Origin: a virus
Reading direction: 5' to 3' (one strand)
DNA: 28,828 nt
Virus record (IMG/VR): IMGVR_UViG_3300045918_000377
Location: 1 to 28,828 of that record
Within the stretch, counting starts at the first letter, position 1. The number at the start of each line of letters is the position of its first letter. The translations under genes were made by a program, and so were the position numbers. The notes beneath the pieces are model-generated. The model did not search any database. It was not told where the DNA came from and saw nothing but the letters and a program-made list of their open reading frames with translations. This document shows, piece after piece, positions 1 through 5,982 of this stretch.

Positions 1-716
1 TTCTTGCTATTGGTGAAGAAGTTGAAGCTATTGTCCTTGGTATTGATATGGGGAATCGTAAAATTTCTCTGGGCCTCAAACAGGTGTCGGGAAATCCCTG
101 GGTATCCATTGCCGATAAATATCCGGCAGGTACCAGGATTGAGGGACAGATAAAGAACATGACTGATTTCGGGATGTTCATCGGCATCGAAGACGGTATC
201 GACGGCCTGGTTCATGTGTCGGATATGTCATGGACAAAGCGCATCAAACATCCGAGCGATGTCTATGAAAAAGGGAGCCTCGTACAGGCGGTTGTCCTGA
301 AGGTTGATGTGGAAAACGAGCGGCTTTCCCTCGGTATCAAGCAGCTTGAGCCTGATCCATGGAGTCTTGCTCCGGGTAAATATCGTGCCGGTGCTCTGGT
401 TACCGGTAAAGTTACCTCTTTAACTGATTTTGGGGTCTTTGTGGAACTTGAAGAGGGAATCGAAGGCTTGATTCATGTTTCCGAGCTTTCGCGTGAAAAA
501 GTTGCCTCAGCTAAAGAGTTTGCTGCAATCGGCGATAATCTTGAAGCTGTTGTCTTAAGCTGCGATTCCAAAGATCGCCGTATATCGCTATCGATAAAAT
601 CGATGCATGTCGCAGTTGAAAAAGCCGATTTCGAGCAGTACATGGGTTCGCAGGGTGAGTCAACATCAACGTTTGGCGATTTACTTAAACAGAGCTTAGC
701 CAATAAAAACAATTAA
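1..716 (+). CDS. rpsA: 30S ribosomal protein S1, C-terminal part (5' end outside window)
   Basis: The reading frame is already open at base 3 and runs to TAA at 714-716, so this is the 3' part of a longer gene; the internal ATG at 48 is not a start. It carries the end of one S1 (OB-fold) repeat and then two complete ones. Each complete repeat shows the S1 signature: TDFGMFIGIEDGIDGLVHVS, then TDFGVFVELEEGIEGLIHVS. Each repeat closes with a SLGIKQ or SLSIKS strand. The protein binds mRNA on the 30S subunit and helps start translation on structured or weak leaders. The tail after the last repeat (about 30 residues) is polar, as usual for S1. The gene is followed after 25 bases by ihfB, an arrangement common in Proteobacteria. 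Identification is secure; only the N-terminal part is missing. Confidence 0.96.
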   Translation, partial: LAIGEEVEAIVLGIDMGNRKISLGLKQVSGNPWVSIADKYPAGTRIEGQIKNMTDFGMFIGIEDGIDGLVHVSDMSWTKRIKHPSDVYEKGSLVQAVVLKVDVENERLSLGIKQLEPDPWSLAPGKYRAGALVTGKVTSLTDFGVFVELEEGIEGLIHVSELSREKVASAKEFAAIGDNLEAVVLSCDSKDRRISLSIKSMHVAVEKADFEQYMGSQGESTSTFGDLLKQSLANKNN

Positions 717-741
717 TATATATTATCTGCCAGAGGTATGT

Positions 742-1020
742 ATGACAAAGAGTGAACTCATTGAAAAAGTTGTCCAATCGCACGGAATGTTGAATATCAG
801 AGTTTCGGAAATTGTCGTAAATACGGTTTTCGATTCAATTGAAGAAGCGCTCAAGTCCGGCGATAAAGTAGAAATCCGCGGGTTTGGCAGTTTTACCATT
901 CGTGAACGTCTTGGACGTGAAGCGAGAAATCCGAAAAGCGGAGAAGTCGTACGTATTCCTTCCAAGAAGACGCCGTTTTTCAAAACGGGAAAAGAACTTA
1001 AAGAACGCGTAAACTGCTGA
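742..1020 (+). CDS. ihfB: Integration host factor subunit beta (HU/IHF family DNA-bending protein)
   Basis: A 92-residue protein, the usual length for HU/IHF subunits. It shows the family hallmarks: N-terminal MTKSELIEK, the core RGFGSFTIRER, the DNA-intercalating beta-arm region with REARNPKSGE, and the C-terminal FFKTGKELKERVN. It binds the DNA minor groove and bends DNA sharply as a heterodimer with IHF alpha, acting in recombination, replication and transcription. The position directly after rpsA favours IHF beta over HU. The start at 742 has an AGAGG ribosome-binding site about 6 bases upstream. IHF commonly assists tyrosine integrases, so it is notable that the prophage attachment site lies right behind this gene, though that may be coincidence. 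Confidence 0.94.
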   Translation: MTKSELIEKVVQSHGMLNIRVSEIVVNTVFDSIEEALKSGDKVEIRGFGSFTIRERLGREARNPKSGEVVRIPSKKTPFFKTGKELKERVNC

Positions 1021-1021
1021 G

Positions 1022-1041
1022 TAATTATCTGCTGATAATTA
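1022..1041. other. Small AT-rich palindrome between ihfB and tRNA-Leu
   Basis: TAATTATC and GATAATTA form an 8-bp perfect stem around a 4-base TGCT loop, starting two bases after the ihfB stop codon. The stem is AT-rich and has no T-tract, so it is a weak candidate for a terminator or processing signal. It could equally be a chance palindrome. Confidence 0.3.
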
Positions 1042-1042
1042 T

Positions 1043-1081
1043 GCCCGAATGGCGGAACTGGTAGACGCAAGGGACTTAAAA
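1043..1081 (+). tRNA. 5' half of tRNA-Leu(UAA), interrupted at the anticodon loop by the prophage
   Basis: The sequence starting GCCCGAATGGCGGAACTGG matches the acceptor strand, U8/G9 and D-arm of a bacterial tRNA-Leu. It continues into the 5' anticodon stem AGGGA and the loop CTTAAAA (anticodon TAA). The next bases should be TCCCT to close the stem, but are GGCCA, and no variable arm, T-arm or 3' acceptor strand follows. The tRNA is therefore incomplete at this end. Expected (inference): the 3' half lies at the far end of the prophage, possibly rebuilt there by phage-borne sequence. Confidence 0.85.
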
Positions 1082-1086
1082 GGCCA
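1069..1086. other. Prophage attachment junction (att site) in tRNA-Leu
   Basis: tRNA identity ends within or just after the anticodon stem-loop (AAGGGACTTAAAA). Anticodon stem-loops are a well-known class of crossover site for tyrosine integrases. All genes right of this point are phage-like and on the opposite strand to the host genes. The core length cannot be fixed without the other junction. No integrase gene is adjacent, so it probably sits at the other end of the prophage. Confidence 0.7.
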
Positions 1087-1097
1087 AGTGTGAGAGT

Positions 1098-1136
1098 AAA
1101 AACAGCTTATAATTCAATCGGTTATAAGCTGTTTTT
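1098..1136. terminator. Bidirectional intrinsic terminator at the prophage edge
   Basis: A perfect 15-bp inverted repeat (AAAAACAGCTTATAA / TTATAAGCTGTTTTT) with a 9-base loop gives a hairpin with A-run and T-run flanks on both strands. It would stop the minus-strand phage late transcript after the lipoprotein gene, and plus-strand readthrough from ihfB or the broken tRNA. A further 6-bp pairing outside it (AGGCCA at 1081-1086 with TGGCCT at 1139-1144) makes a nested structure that begins exactly at the tRNA break. Confidence 0.75.
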
Positions 1137-1144
1137 GCTGGCCT

Positions 1145-1164
1145 AATTGTCATAAATTGTCATA
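1145..1164. repeat. Two tandem 10-bp repeats near the att junction, possible integrase arm sites
   Basis: AATTGTCATA occurs twice head to tail, about 65 bases inside the prophage from the tRNA break. Short direct repeats at this distance are the usual layout of arm-type binding sites of tyrosine integrases. No experimental or comparative support is available. The rest of 1165-1308 shows no gene or clear signal. Confidence 0.35.
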
Positions 1165-1308
1165 TGCCATTATGCCCTCTCTGCCCACCCTTTTCCACGC
1201 TCCACCACTTAACCAGACAACCCCCTGTCGAAAATCTTAACACTTTCAGTTATCCGCCAAACCCCTTTTAGATAAACTCCCATTTATTAAGCAGTTATAC
1301 TCATGGAG

Positions 1309-1683
1309 CTAAAATTGCTTTAGTAAAGTTTTCTGCGGGATATAATTTGGGACTATATCGACCATCCCGCCATGTCCTTCACCGCTCAGAATATACGTTC
1401 CTTGCCCAACGTCAAAAAACACGTAATACCATCCGTCAGCCAGGTTAGCGGGATCATCGCACTGCTCAAACATCCTGCGATTGCCGTCACCGAGATATGT
1501 ATCAATAAAAACCATTCCTTTGTTATTGCCGACGCTGCCGGGATAGTACTTGCCAGAAAACTGATGGATACCCTGTATACAGCCATCAGTACCATAATCG
1601 TAATATGCAACCCTTACGCACTGCGGTTGAGTTGCGCACGCTGACAACATCAGCGCCAATATGATAATTAACAACATATTCAT
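1309..1683 (-). CDS. Prophage-encoded lipoprotein of unknown function, last gene of the late operon
   Basis: A 124-residue protein starting MNMLLIIILALMLSAC. This is a short signal peptide ending in a clear lipobox (LSAC), so the protein should be lipidated and anchored in the outer or inner membrane. The start at 1683 has an AAGGAG site 8 bases upstream; a longer in-frame start at 1722 lacks this support. The mature part is rich in Gly, Tyr and Asp and has several Cys (CVRVAYYDYGTDGC), suggesting a small disulphide-stabilised domain. It is the last gene before the prophage boundary and follows the anchored 209-residue protein by 13 bases. The place suggests either an outer-membrane spanin-type lysis partner or a lysogenic-conversion (superinfection exclusion) lipoprotein. 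It is longer than typical o-spanins. I do not recognise the family. Confidence 0.75.
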   Translation of the reverse strand: MNMLLIIILALMLSACATQPQCVRVAYYDYGTDGCIQGIHQFSGKYYPGSVGNNKGMVFIDTYLGDGNRRMFEQCDDPANLADGWYYVFFDVGQGTYILSGEGHGGMVDIVPNYIPQKTLLKQF

Positions 1684-1696
1684 CGAAAAACTCCTT

Positions 1697-2326
1697 TCAT
1701 GGCCAATCAAATCGACGTTCAATATTCAACCACAAAACACCTTCCGCCGTTCGGCCTGCTATCGCAGTCGGCCGCGCAATCGCCTCAATTTCTACCTGCA
1801 GATAATTACCCTTCACTTGCGCTAGATCTCGTTTGGCATAGATCCGCCCGACATACCCATCCACGCCTATACCGACACTGCCGCCGACATAGTTTGTCCG
1901 TTCGAGTGCAAACCACGGCGCTTTATTGACAACTATGCTTGACCGTACCTGTCCCGTTGTCTGGTTTGCAAACGTCACAACCGTGGCGCCATAACGATTG
2001 GCCCTGACAGCAGTTGCAGTCAATAACGCCTCTTTCGGATCCATTGCTTCTGAGGAGGGGAGCCCGAGTTTTTCAACTGCTTTGGCTTTGTCCTTTATCA
2101 CTATCAGTCGGATCGGCGGCGCGTACGTTGTTTCCATCTTGGCTATCTGAGGAGCTACCGGGGCTGATATGACCACCGATCCCGGCTTTAACGCTCTCTC
2201 TCCCCATAGTGACCATGCAAAGTACAGCAGCGCCAATAGTACGATGCCACCATACACTTTCAGGCGCCACGAGGGGATGAGGTACAGCCGGTCAGTTACC
2301 TGAGTTTTGATCTGCTTTAATTGCAT
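1697..2326 (-). CDS. Single-pass membrane protein with periplasmic domain, lysis-cassette position
   Basis: 209 residues. After a basic cytoplasmic N-terminus (about 20 residues) there is one membrane segment (KVYGGIVLLALLYFAWSLW). A roughly 165-residue, beta-rich, presumably periplasmic domain follows, ending ERRFDWP. The start at 2326 is preceded by AAGGTGG at a good distance and overlaps the end of the upstream holin-like gene by 35 bases; the alternative ATG at 2350 is less well placed. The topology and position (endolysin, holin-like, this gene, lipoprotein) fit an inner-membrane spanin-like role paired with the following lipoprotein. However, no coiled coil typical of Rz is obvious and the size is large. 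The function is unknown and the spanin reading is inference from context. Confidence 0.65.
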   Translation of the reverse strand: MQLKQIKTQVTDRLYLIPSWRLKVYGGIVLLALLYFAWSLWGERALKPGSVVISAPVAPQIAKMETTYAPPIRLIVIKDKAKAVEKLGLPSSEAMDPKEALLTATAVRANRYGATVVTFANQTTGQVRSSIVVNKAPWFALERTNYVGGSVGIGVDGYVGRIYAKRDLAQVKGNYLQVEIEAIARPTAIAGRTAEGVLWLNIERRFDWP

Positions 2327-2573
2327 CGCAGTCCACCTTTGCTGTGGCAACTACACCTTTTTTAGATGTATTGTCTGAAACTACCTTTACGCCTTTACAC
2401 CCGACCAGAAACACCATAACTGATTCCAGGTGCGGGATAGTCGTGCGGGATAGTGTTACGTATACCCAAAGGGCTATCAGTGTAAGAGACCCATAAAGGA
2501 AAACCACGTCCGTAGGGCTTTGCGGCTTTGTGCTGTCTATTAAATTATTTATTGATTGTCGAAATGTAGTCAT
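2292..2573 (-). CDS. Small holin-like membrane protein
   Basis: 93 residues with a hydrophobic segment (DVVFLYGSLTLIALWVYVTL). A second, weaker apolar stretch around HLESVMVFLVGCKGVKVV is followed by a charged tail. The start at 2573 overlaps the endolysin stop codon by four bases (ATGA), and a GGAGGG site lies upstream, so the two genes are translationally coupled. A small membrane protein coupled to an endolysin is the usual setting of a holin, which would release the lysin. The fold cannot be assigned from sequence alone; a lysis accessory protein is the main alternative. Confidence 0.6.
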   Translation of the reverse strand: MTTFRQSINNLIDSTKPQSPTDVVFLYGSLTLIALWVYVTLSRTTIPHLESVMVFLVGCKGVKVVSDNTSKKGVVATAKVDCDAIKADQNSGN

Positions 2574-3151
2574 GGTTCTTTTCCCTCCATTATGTGTAAA
2601 ATATTGTTGTATCGTCTGACACAATCTTTCGGATGCTCCCGCCCGTACTTCGTATGATCTAGCTTAAAATCAAGTACATCCCGTGCGACAAGGGGCCGGT
2701 TTACGCCCTTCATAAATGCCGAAAACTGCTCCCCCTGGCTGCCATACTGGTTCACGTAATCCGCAGACGCCAATATCATACCGGTATCCGTTACCGGCAA
2801 GCCGTGCGCAGCATAAAAATTCATTGCAGAGTAGATACAGCGAGAAAGTTGCGCTTCATCATATTGAGCTATTATGTTTGAAGCGGCCTTGAGTCTTGCC
2901 GAGAACGGACGGACATCAATAGTCTGGTCAACGATCCCATGGATCTCGTCCTGAGCGAATCCACAAGCAGCGAGACACTTTAGCGCCTGGTCGTTATTGC
3001 GCGTGTCGAACTGGCAGACACCGAATGACCAGCCACTTTTCCCTGTGCGTTCGCCATCCGGGTCACTGAACTGAAAAGCGAGTTTTAAATTTCCGTCGAG
3101 TTCGTTTAGCAGGATGACTTCACGGAATAGTTCGTTAATAGATTTAATCAT
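2570..3151 (-). CDS. Predicted phage endolysin (lysozyme-like cell-wall hydrolase)
   Basis: 193 residues with no signal peptide. The conspicuous motif near residues 28-55 (FQFSDPDGERTGKSGWSFGV, then CQFDTRNN) resembles the catalytic-cleft region of lysozyme-like phage hydrolases, where a conserved GxSFGxxQ segment follows an acidic residue. The rest is helical, and no separate cell-wall-binding domain is visible. Lysis neighbours on both sides (a coiled-coil membrane protein upstream, a coupled holin-like protein downstream) support the role. Without a signal peptide it would need a holin to reach the peptidoglycan. I cannot name the exact glycosidase family; family-level confidence is moderate. 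Confidence 0.65.
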   Translation of the reverse strand: MIKSINELFREVILLNELDGNLKLAFQFSDPDGERTGKSGWSFGVCQFDTRNNDQALKCLAACGFAQDEIHGIVDQTIDVRPFSARLKAASNIIAQYDEAQLSRCIYSAMNFYAAHGLPVTDTGMILASADYVNQYGSQGEQFSAFMKGVNRPLVARDVLDFKLDHTKYGREHPKDCVRRYNNILHIMEGKEP

Positions 3152-3163
3152 TATCTACGCTCC

Positions 3164-3568
3164 TTACCCTTTCATCTGCTTAAACATACCGGCGAAAAAC
3201 TGGATTACGTTGAATTTATCAGCCAGCCAGAGGACAAAAAACAGCACAGTGAATGCGTATGGAGTGGACTGCTGTTTAATCCCATTCCAGAATTGGCTAT
3301 GTTCTTTCACAATATCCTCCGCGCCATCTTCATGCGCGTGCCTAAGATCAATGCGACGAATCGATTTAAACGCTATTTGCAAATCACGTTCATTGTCATC
3401 TACCCTGCTGGTTATTGATCGTAATTGCGCCCCTTGTTCGCTGATTACGGAAAGAACCTTATACGTTTCCGCGCTGATCGCTTTTTGGTCGGTTAGCGTT
3501 TCGTTCATACTCTTCAAGATCATTTCGAGGGTGATCAACCTATCGCCTTGAATGCAGGGTTCTGCCAT
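3164..3568 (-). CDS. Coiled-coil protein with C-terminal membrane anchor, XhlA-like
   Basis: 134 residues from the ATG at 3568, which has a GGAGG site 9 bases upstream; the longer frame to 3724 runs into the HTH gene and is rejected. Residues about 10-85 are heptad-rich and polar (for example KSMNETLTDQKAISAETYKV), suggesting a coiled coil. One membrane segment follows near the C-terminus (YAFTVLFFVLWLADKF). This architecture is that of XhlA/haemolysin-type phage proteins, which sit next to holin and endolysin genes and assist lysis. The endolysin starts 12 bases downstream. The role is inferred from topology and context only. Confidence 0.6.
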   Translation of the reverse strand: MAEPCIQGDRLITLEMILKSMNETLTDQKAISAETYKVLSVISEQGAQLRSITSRVDDNERDLQIAFKSIRRIDLRHAHEDGAEDIVKEHSQFWNGIKQQSTPYAFTVLFFVLWLADKFNVIQFFAGMFKQMKG

Positions 3569-3587
3569 AGCTGGTGGCCTCCGCGTA

Positions 3588-3806
3588 TTAAAATGCTTTC
3601 CAAAAATTTCTACTGATGGTCTCACGCGACAGGCCGAGTAGTTCCCCAATATGTGCATGAGTAGACTGCCGCAACGCTGGCCATTCCTTGAACAAATATG
3701 CAAGAGCTGCCGGGACACCCTCATTTCGCTGCATTATAATGGTGTATAATAGCAACATCGCCTGATCGTATGTTTCTGGGTGCGGTTTACACCGTTTTGA
3801 TTTCAT
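3588..3806 (-). CDS. Small helix-turn-helix protein (Crp-type HTH)
   Basis: 72 residues. The C-terminal segment HAHIGELLGLSRETISRNFW fits a Crp-family recognition helix-turn-helix (IGELLGLSRETISR), including the G-S-R-E-T core. No cyclic-nucleotide-binding domain precedes it; the N-terminal half is a short helical region. The start at 3806 overlaps the stop of the preceding fibronectin-like gene by four bases (ATGA). It may regulate lysis or late genes, or may act as a structural or terminase-like HTH protein. The position between decoration and lysis genes is compatible with a timing switch, but this is inference. Confidence 0.65.
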   Translation of the reverse strand: MKSKRCKPHPETYDQAMLLLYTIIMQRNEGVPAALAYLFKEWPALRQSTHAHIGELLGLSRETISRNFWKAF

Positions 3807-4162
3807 CTGAACGTAAACCGACCGGACGCCCGGATAACCGCTACCGGCATAAATGAGACGATTACAACGTTGGAGTAAATGCTTTCGAGCGCTGACGTAT
3901 TATAAGCGGTTGCGGCAAAATAATAGACATGTCCAGGCGCCAGGCCGCTTATAGTTCCTGTGGTCACATTACCGACATCAACAGGAGATGCACCTTCAGT
4001 CGCTCCTGTGCCGATAAATGGCGGCAATGGATTGTCGGCCTGATAGTAGATACGGTATCCGGCAAGATCGGTTTCAGTGTTTGCATTCCATTTCAAATTG
4101 ACGGATTCTGCCTGGGCAGATACTGCGGCAATCAGTAATATGCAAAGGATTATTTTTACCAT
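3803..4162 (-). CDS. Secreted fibronectin type III domain protein
   Basis: 119 residues. The N-terminus (MVKIILCILLIAAVSAQAES) is a Sec signal peptide with a likely cut after AQA. It is followed by one FnIII domain: VNLKWNANTETDLAGYRIYY at the start and TTGTISGLAPGHVYYFAATA near the end are the typical W and G-L-x-P-G-x-x-Y-Y-F-A-A positions. FnIII domains mediate carbohydrate or cell-surface contacts and are frequent in phage tail proteins, but those normally lack a signal peptide. The start overlaps the end of the upstream gene by 7 bases (ATGGTAA), so it belongs to the same translational unit. Export suggests a surface role in the lysogen or during infection; the exact function is unknown. 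Confidence 0.75.
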   Translation of the reverse strand: MVKIILCILLIAAVSAQAESVNLKWNANTETDLAGYRIYYQADNPLPPFIGTGATEGASPVDVGNVTTGTISGLAPGHVYYFAATAYNTSALESIYSNVVIVSFMPVAVIRASGRFTFR

Positions 4163-4563
4163 TCGAGTTTTTGAACCCCGTTCACGTATAGTCCGTGGTT
4201 TCCGATGGTAATGACCCGATTGCTACTCATGTTTGCCATTGGTTTGATGGTGACGATGTTGTTCCCATTCGCCGCCGCCTCAAATAGTGTTATTGCCTGT
4301 TCGTCCAGTTGTTGCGGGACGGATATCGAGTTGGCAGAAATATTGTTGAATGCGGTGTTGCGACCTTTGACCGGCAGTTCCACTTTGCCGGTTGTGGTGC
4401 CGACAAACATCCGGTTTGTATCAGTGGTAAATAATGGCTCACCCATTGCAGCAGTAGCAGGGAGGGCAGATTCAAGACCCCGCTTAAATTGTATGGTAGT
4501 TGCCGCACACGTTATTGACACGCCGAACACTAATACCGGTATCAAATACAGATTTTTAAGCAT
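4156..4563 (-). CDS. Exported tail-like protein with Mtd-N-type RRG/GEP motif
   Basis: 135 residues. A signal peptide (MLKNLYLIPVLVFGVSITCA) is followed by TTIQFKRG...GEPLFTTDTNRMFVG. This matches the short motif (I-Q-x-x-R-G ... G-E-P-x-x-x-T-D-T-x-R-x-x-x-G) found at the N-terminus of many phage tail fibre and receptor-binding proteins, including the Bordetella phage Mtd N-terminal domain. The C-terminal half is beta-rich with no recognisable variable lectin domain. The start shares one base with the preceding stop (TGATG). A tail-fibre motif behind an export signal is unusual. It could be an exported decoy or adhesin, or the hydrophobic N-terminus may serve as a virion anchor. Confidence 0.65.
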   Translation of the reverse strand: MLKNLYLIPVLVFGVSITCAATTIQFKRGLESALPATAAMGEPLFTTDTNRMFVGTTTGKVELPVKGRNTAFNNISANSISVPQQLDEQAITLFEAAANGNNIVTIKPMANMSSNRVITIGNHGLYVNGVQKLEW

Positions 4564-4829
4564 CAGAATAACCCTCCATCAAATGTGCCCTGTGGTGTGT
4601 CGCCGAAACCACCGCCATCCAGGGTGTTAGGTGTCGTTGTCGTCGTTGGTGCAGCTGTCGTTGTCGTTGTCGCTATAGGTGCCATAGTTGTAGTGGTAGT
4701 TATATCGGCATACAGAATATCGGCAATTTCGATGATACCTATTGAAACTACAGATAGATACGACTTCGATATTGATACCGTAGTACTCAATTTCGGGGCT
4801 AACACCGTAGTTGTTGGGTTGACACTCAT
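4563..4829 (-). CDS. Small Thr-rich (mucin-like) protein
   Basis: 88 residues. Residues 1-42 are Ser/Val/Ile rich and probably beta-structured. They are followed by a Thr-rich tract (DITTTTTMAPIATTTTTAAP, then TTTTTP) and a Gly-rich tail (GGGFGDTPQGTFDGGLF). The start overlaps the upstream stop by four bases (ATGA). The TTTTTAAP pattern is the same composition as in the proteins at 7286-8611 and 9709-10536. That suggests a shared feature, either a flexible stalk or a target of the neighbouring glycosyltransferases. No homologue is recognised. Confidence 0.65.
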   Translation of the reverse strand: MSVNPTTTVLAPKLSTTVSISKSYLSVVSIGIIEIADILYADITTTTTMAPIATTTTTAAPTTTTTPNTLDGGGFGDTPQGTFDGGLF

Positions 4830-5299
4830 CGTGTCACTTCTGCCGATACCTTTGCTGCGCCTCGGTATAGTTTTTTCACTCTGTTCTCTGCCGTCACCAG
4901 TTCAATATCGTAAACGTGCCGCCGCACTCTCAGAGCTGCCGTTATTTCCGCCGATACCTCTACAGAAATCTTGCCCCTGTCTACAACTTGGTCTGGGTAT
5001 ACACTGCATGAGAATGACCATGCAGGCGTAACACTAGTGAATGCAATTCGGCCCATACCCCGCACTGTACAACCAGTGAGATCCATCGCTTCTCCGTTCG
5101 AGTCCTGTACTAATATTTCCCAATCGAAGGTATCCCCTTGAAGAATATCTATGTTAAGAGTCTCTGCCATTCCGTACCTCGCTGATGTTCGTAATGTAAT
5201 GAATCGTAGAGCTGCAATTACTACAGCCATGATATCTAACCATAACGGATAGCTGCTGCCGTCCATATCCAGCATGGTTTGCTCTATCCAGTTCGCCAT
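4826..5299 (-). CDS. Phage tail/baseplate-associated protein, BppU N-domain-like
   Basis: 157 residues from 5299. The part from residue 44 (MAETLNIDILQGDTFDWEIL) has the layout of small phage proteins related to the baseplate-upper-protein N-terminal fold: I-x-x-G-D-T-F-x-W near the start, DLTGCTVRG in the middle, YDIEL and a closing VSAEVTR. An internal ATG at 5170 with GAGG upstream would start exactly at this domain and may be the main start. The longer form adds 43 residues with an apolar stretch (WLDIMAVVIAALRF) and begins only 5 bases after the preceding stop, so both starts are plausible. It likely connects a fibre or decoration protein to the virion; this is inferred from family resemblance. 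Confidence 0.65.
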   Translation of the reverse strand: MANWIEQTMLDMDGSSYPLWLDIMAVVIAALRFITLRTSARYGMAETLNIDILQGDTFDWEILVQDSNGEAMDLTGCTVRGMGRIAFTSVTPAWSFSCSVYPDQVVDRGKISVEVSAEITAALRVRRHVYDIELVTAENRVKKLYRGAAKVSAEVTR

Positions 5300-5304
5300 T
5301 TGTG

Positions 5305-5982
5305 CTATTCCCTGATCTGGATTGGCTGTAAATTAAAGACTCCGCCCACCATGCATCGCAAAGCATACTCGTCATATACCTGCTGTGTCCTATCTCCGAA
5401 AGCCGATAGATGCAATTCTGATACTCCCCATCGGTAGAGATAAAAGCACTCTGCCTCTGTTAATGCTCCGTCGATAGTTTTACATTGTGCGCGGAGCAAG
5501 CCGTCCATTGCAGCGTCCTGTGGCCCTGACAGCAAAGGATAACCGCCAACTTTCAGCCATGCAGTCTTGCGGAACATGGAACAGTTGTGAGCATACCCAC
5601 CTCTGTCAAATGTGGTTGCTCCGCCACTCCGGCAAAAATAGGCATGAGGGTTAAAATAGTCGGCATCACCAATACGTTCTACGGATAATGATATGCGGTG
5701 CGGAAGAGAAAGGTCATCATCTTCCCACGAACAGATCAACTCCCCGGTGCATTGTTCGATAGCGTAATTGTATTTCTCTCCCAGGGTGGCAAAACGTTTC
5801 GGATGGTTGATAACCACAACGTCAGGATGGTCGAAATGTATCTGCTGCCCTGAATGATCGTTGATGATTATCAGTTCCTTGTCCACATAATCCTGTTGCA
5901 GAAAGCATTGCAACGCCTCTTCCAGTAATGTCTTGTTGCTGACTACTCGGTTATATGTCGGGCAGATACAGGAAACTCTCAC
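5305..5982 (-). CDS. GT-A fold glycosyltransferase, family 2-like
   Basis: 225 residues, starting at a GTG that overlaps the upstream glycosyltransferase stop by four bases (GTGA). The N-terminus RVSCICPTYNRV and the segment DKELIIINDHSG are the first two nucleotide-binding strands of GT2 enzymes. SWEDDDLSLPHR (residues 85-96) holds the acidic DDD metal-binding motif. LSGPQDAAMDGLLRA fits the region of the catalytic base. No membrane segment is present, so it should be a soluble cytoplasmic enzyme transferring sugar from a nucleotide donor. Translational coupling to the GT-methyltransferase gene suggests both act on one substrate, perhaps extending a glycan on a Thr-rich virion protein. Donor and acceptor cannot be read from sequence. 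Confidence 0.85.
   Translation of the reverse strand: MRVSCICPTYNRVVSNKTLLEEALQCFLQQDYVDKELIIINDHSGQQIHFDHPDVVVINHPKRFATLGEKYNYAIEQCTGELICSWEDDDLSLPHRISLSVERIGDADYFNPHAYFCRSGGATTFDRGGYAHNCSMFRKTAWLKVGGYPLLSGPQDAAMDGLLRAQCKTIDGALTEAECFYLYRWGVSELHLSAFGDRTQQVYDEYALRCMVGGVFNLQPIQIRE

Noticed and set aside
1043-1144. Intact tRNA-Leu with an unusually long variable arm formed by the hairpin
   Set aside because: The 3' anticodon stem does not pair (GGCCA instead of TCCCT), and no T-arm or 3' acceptor strand complementary to GCCCGAA is present downstream.
4156-4563. Diversity-generating retroelement target, suggested by the Mtd-like N-terminus
   Set aside because: No reverse transcriptase, template repeat or C-terminal lectin-like variable region is visible in the window.
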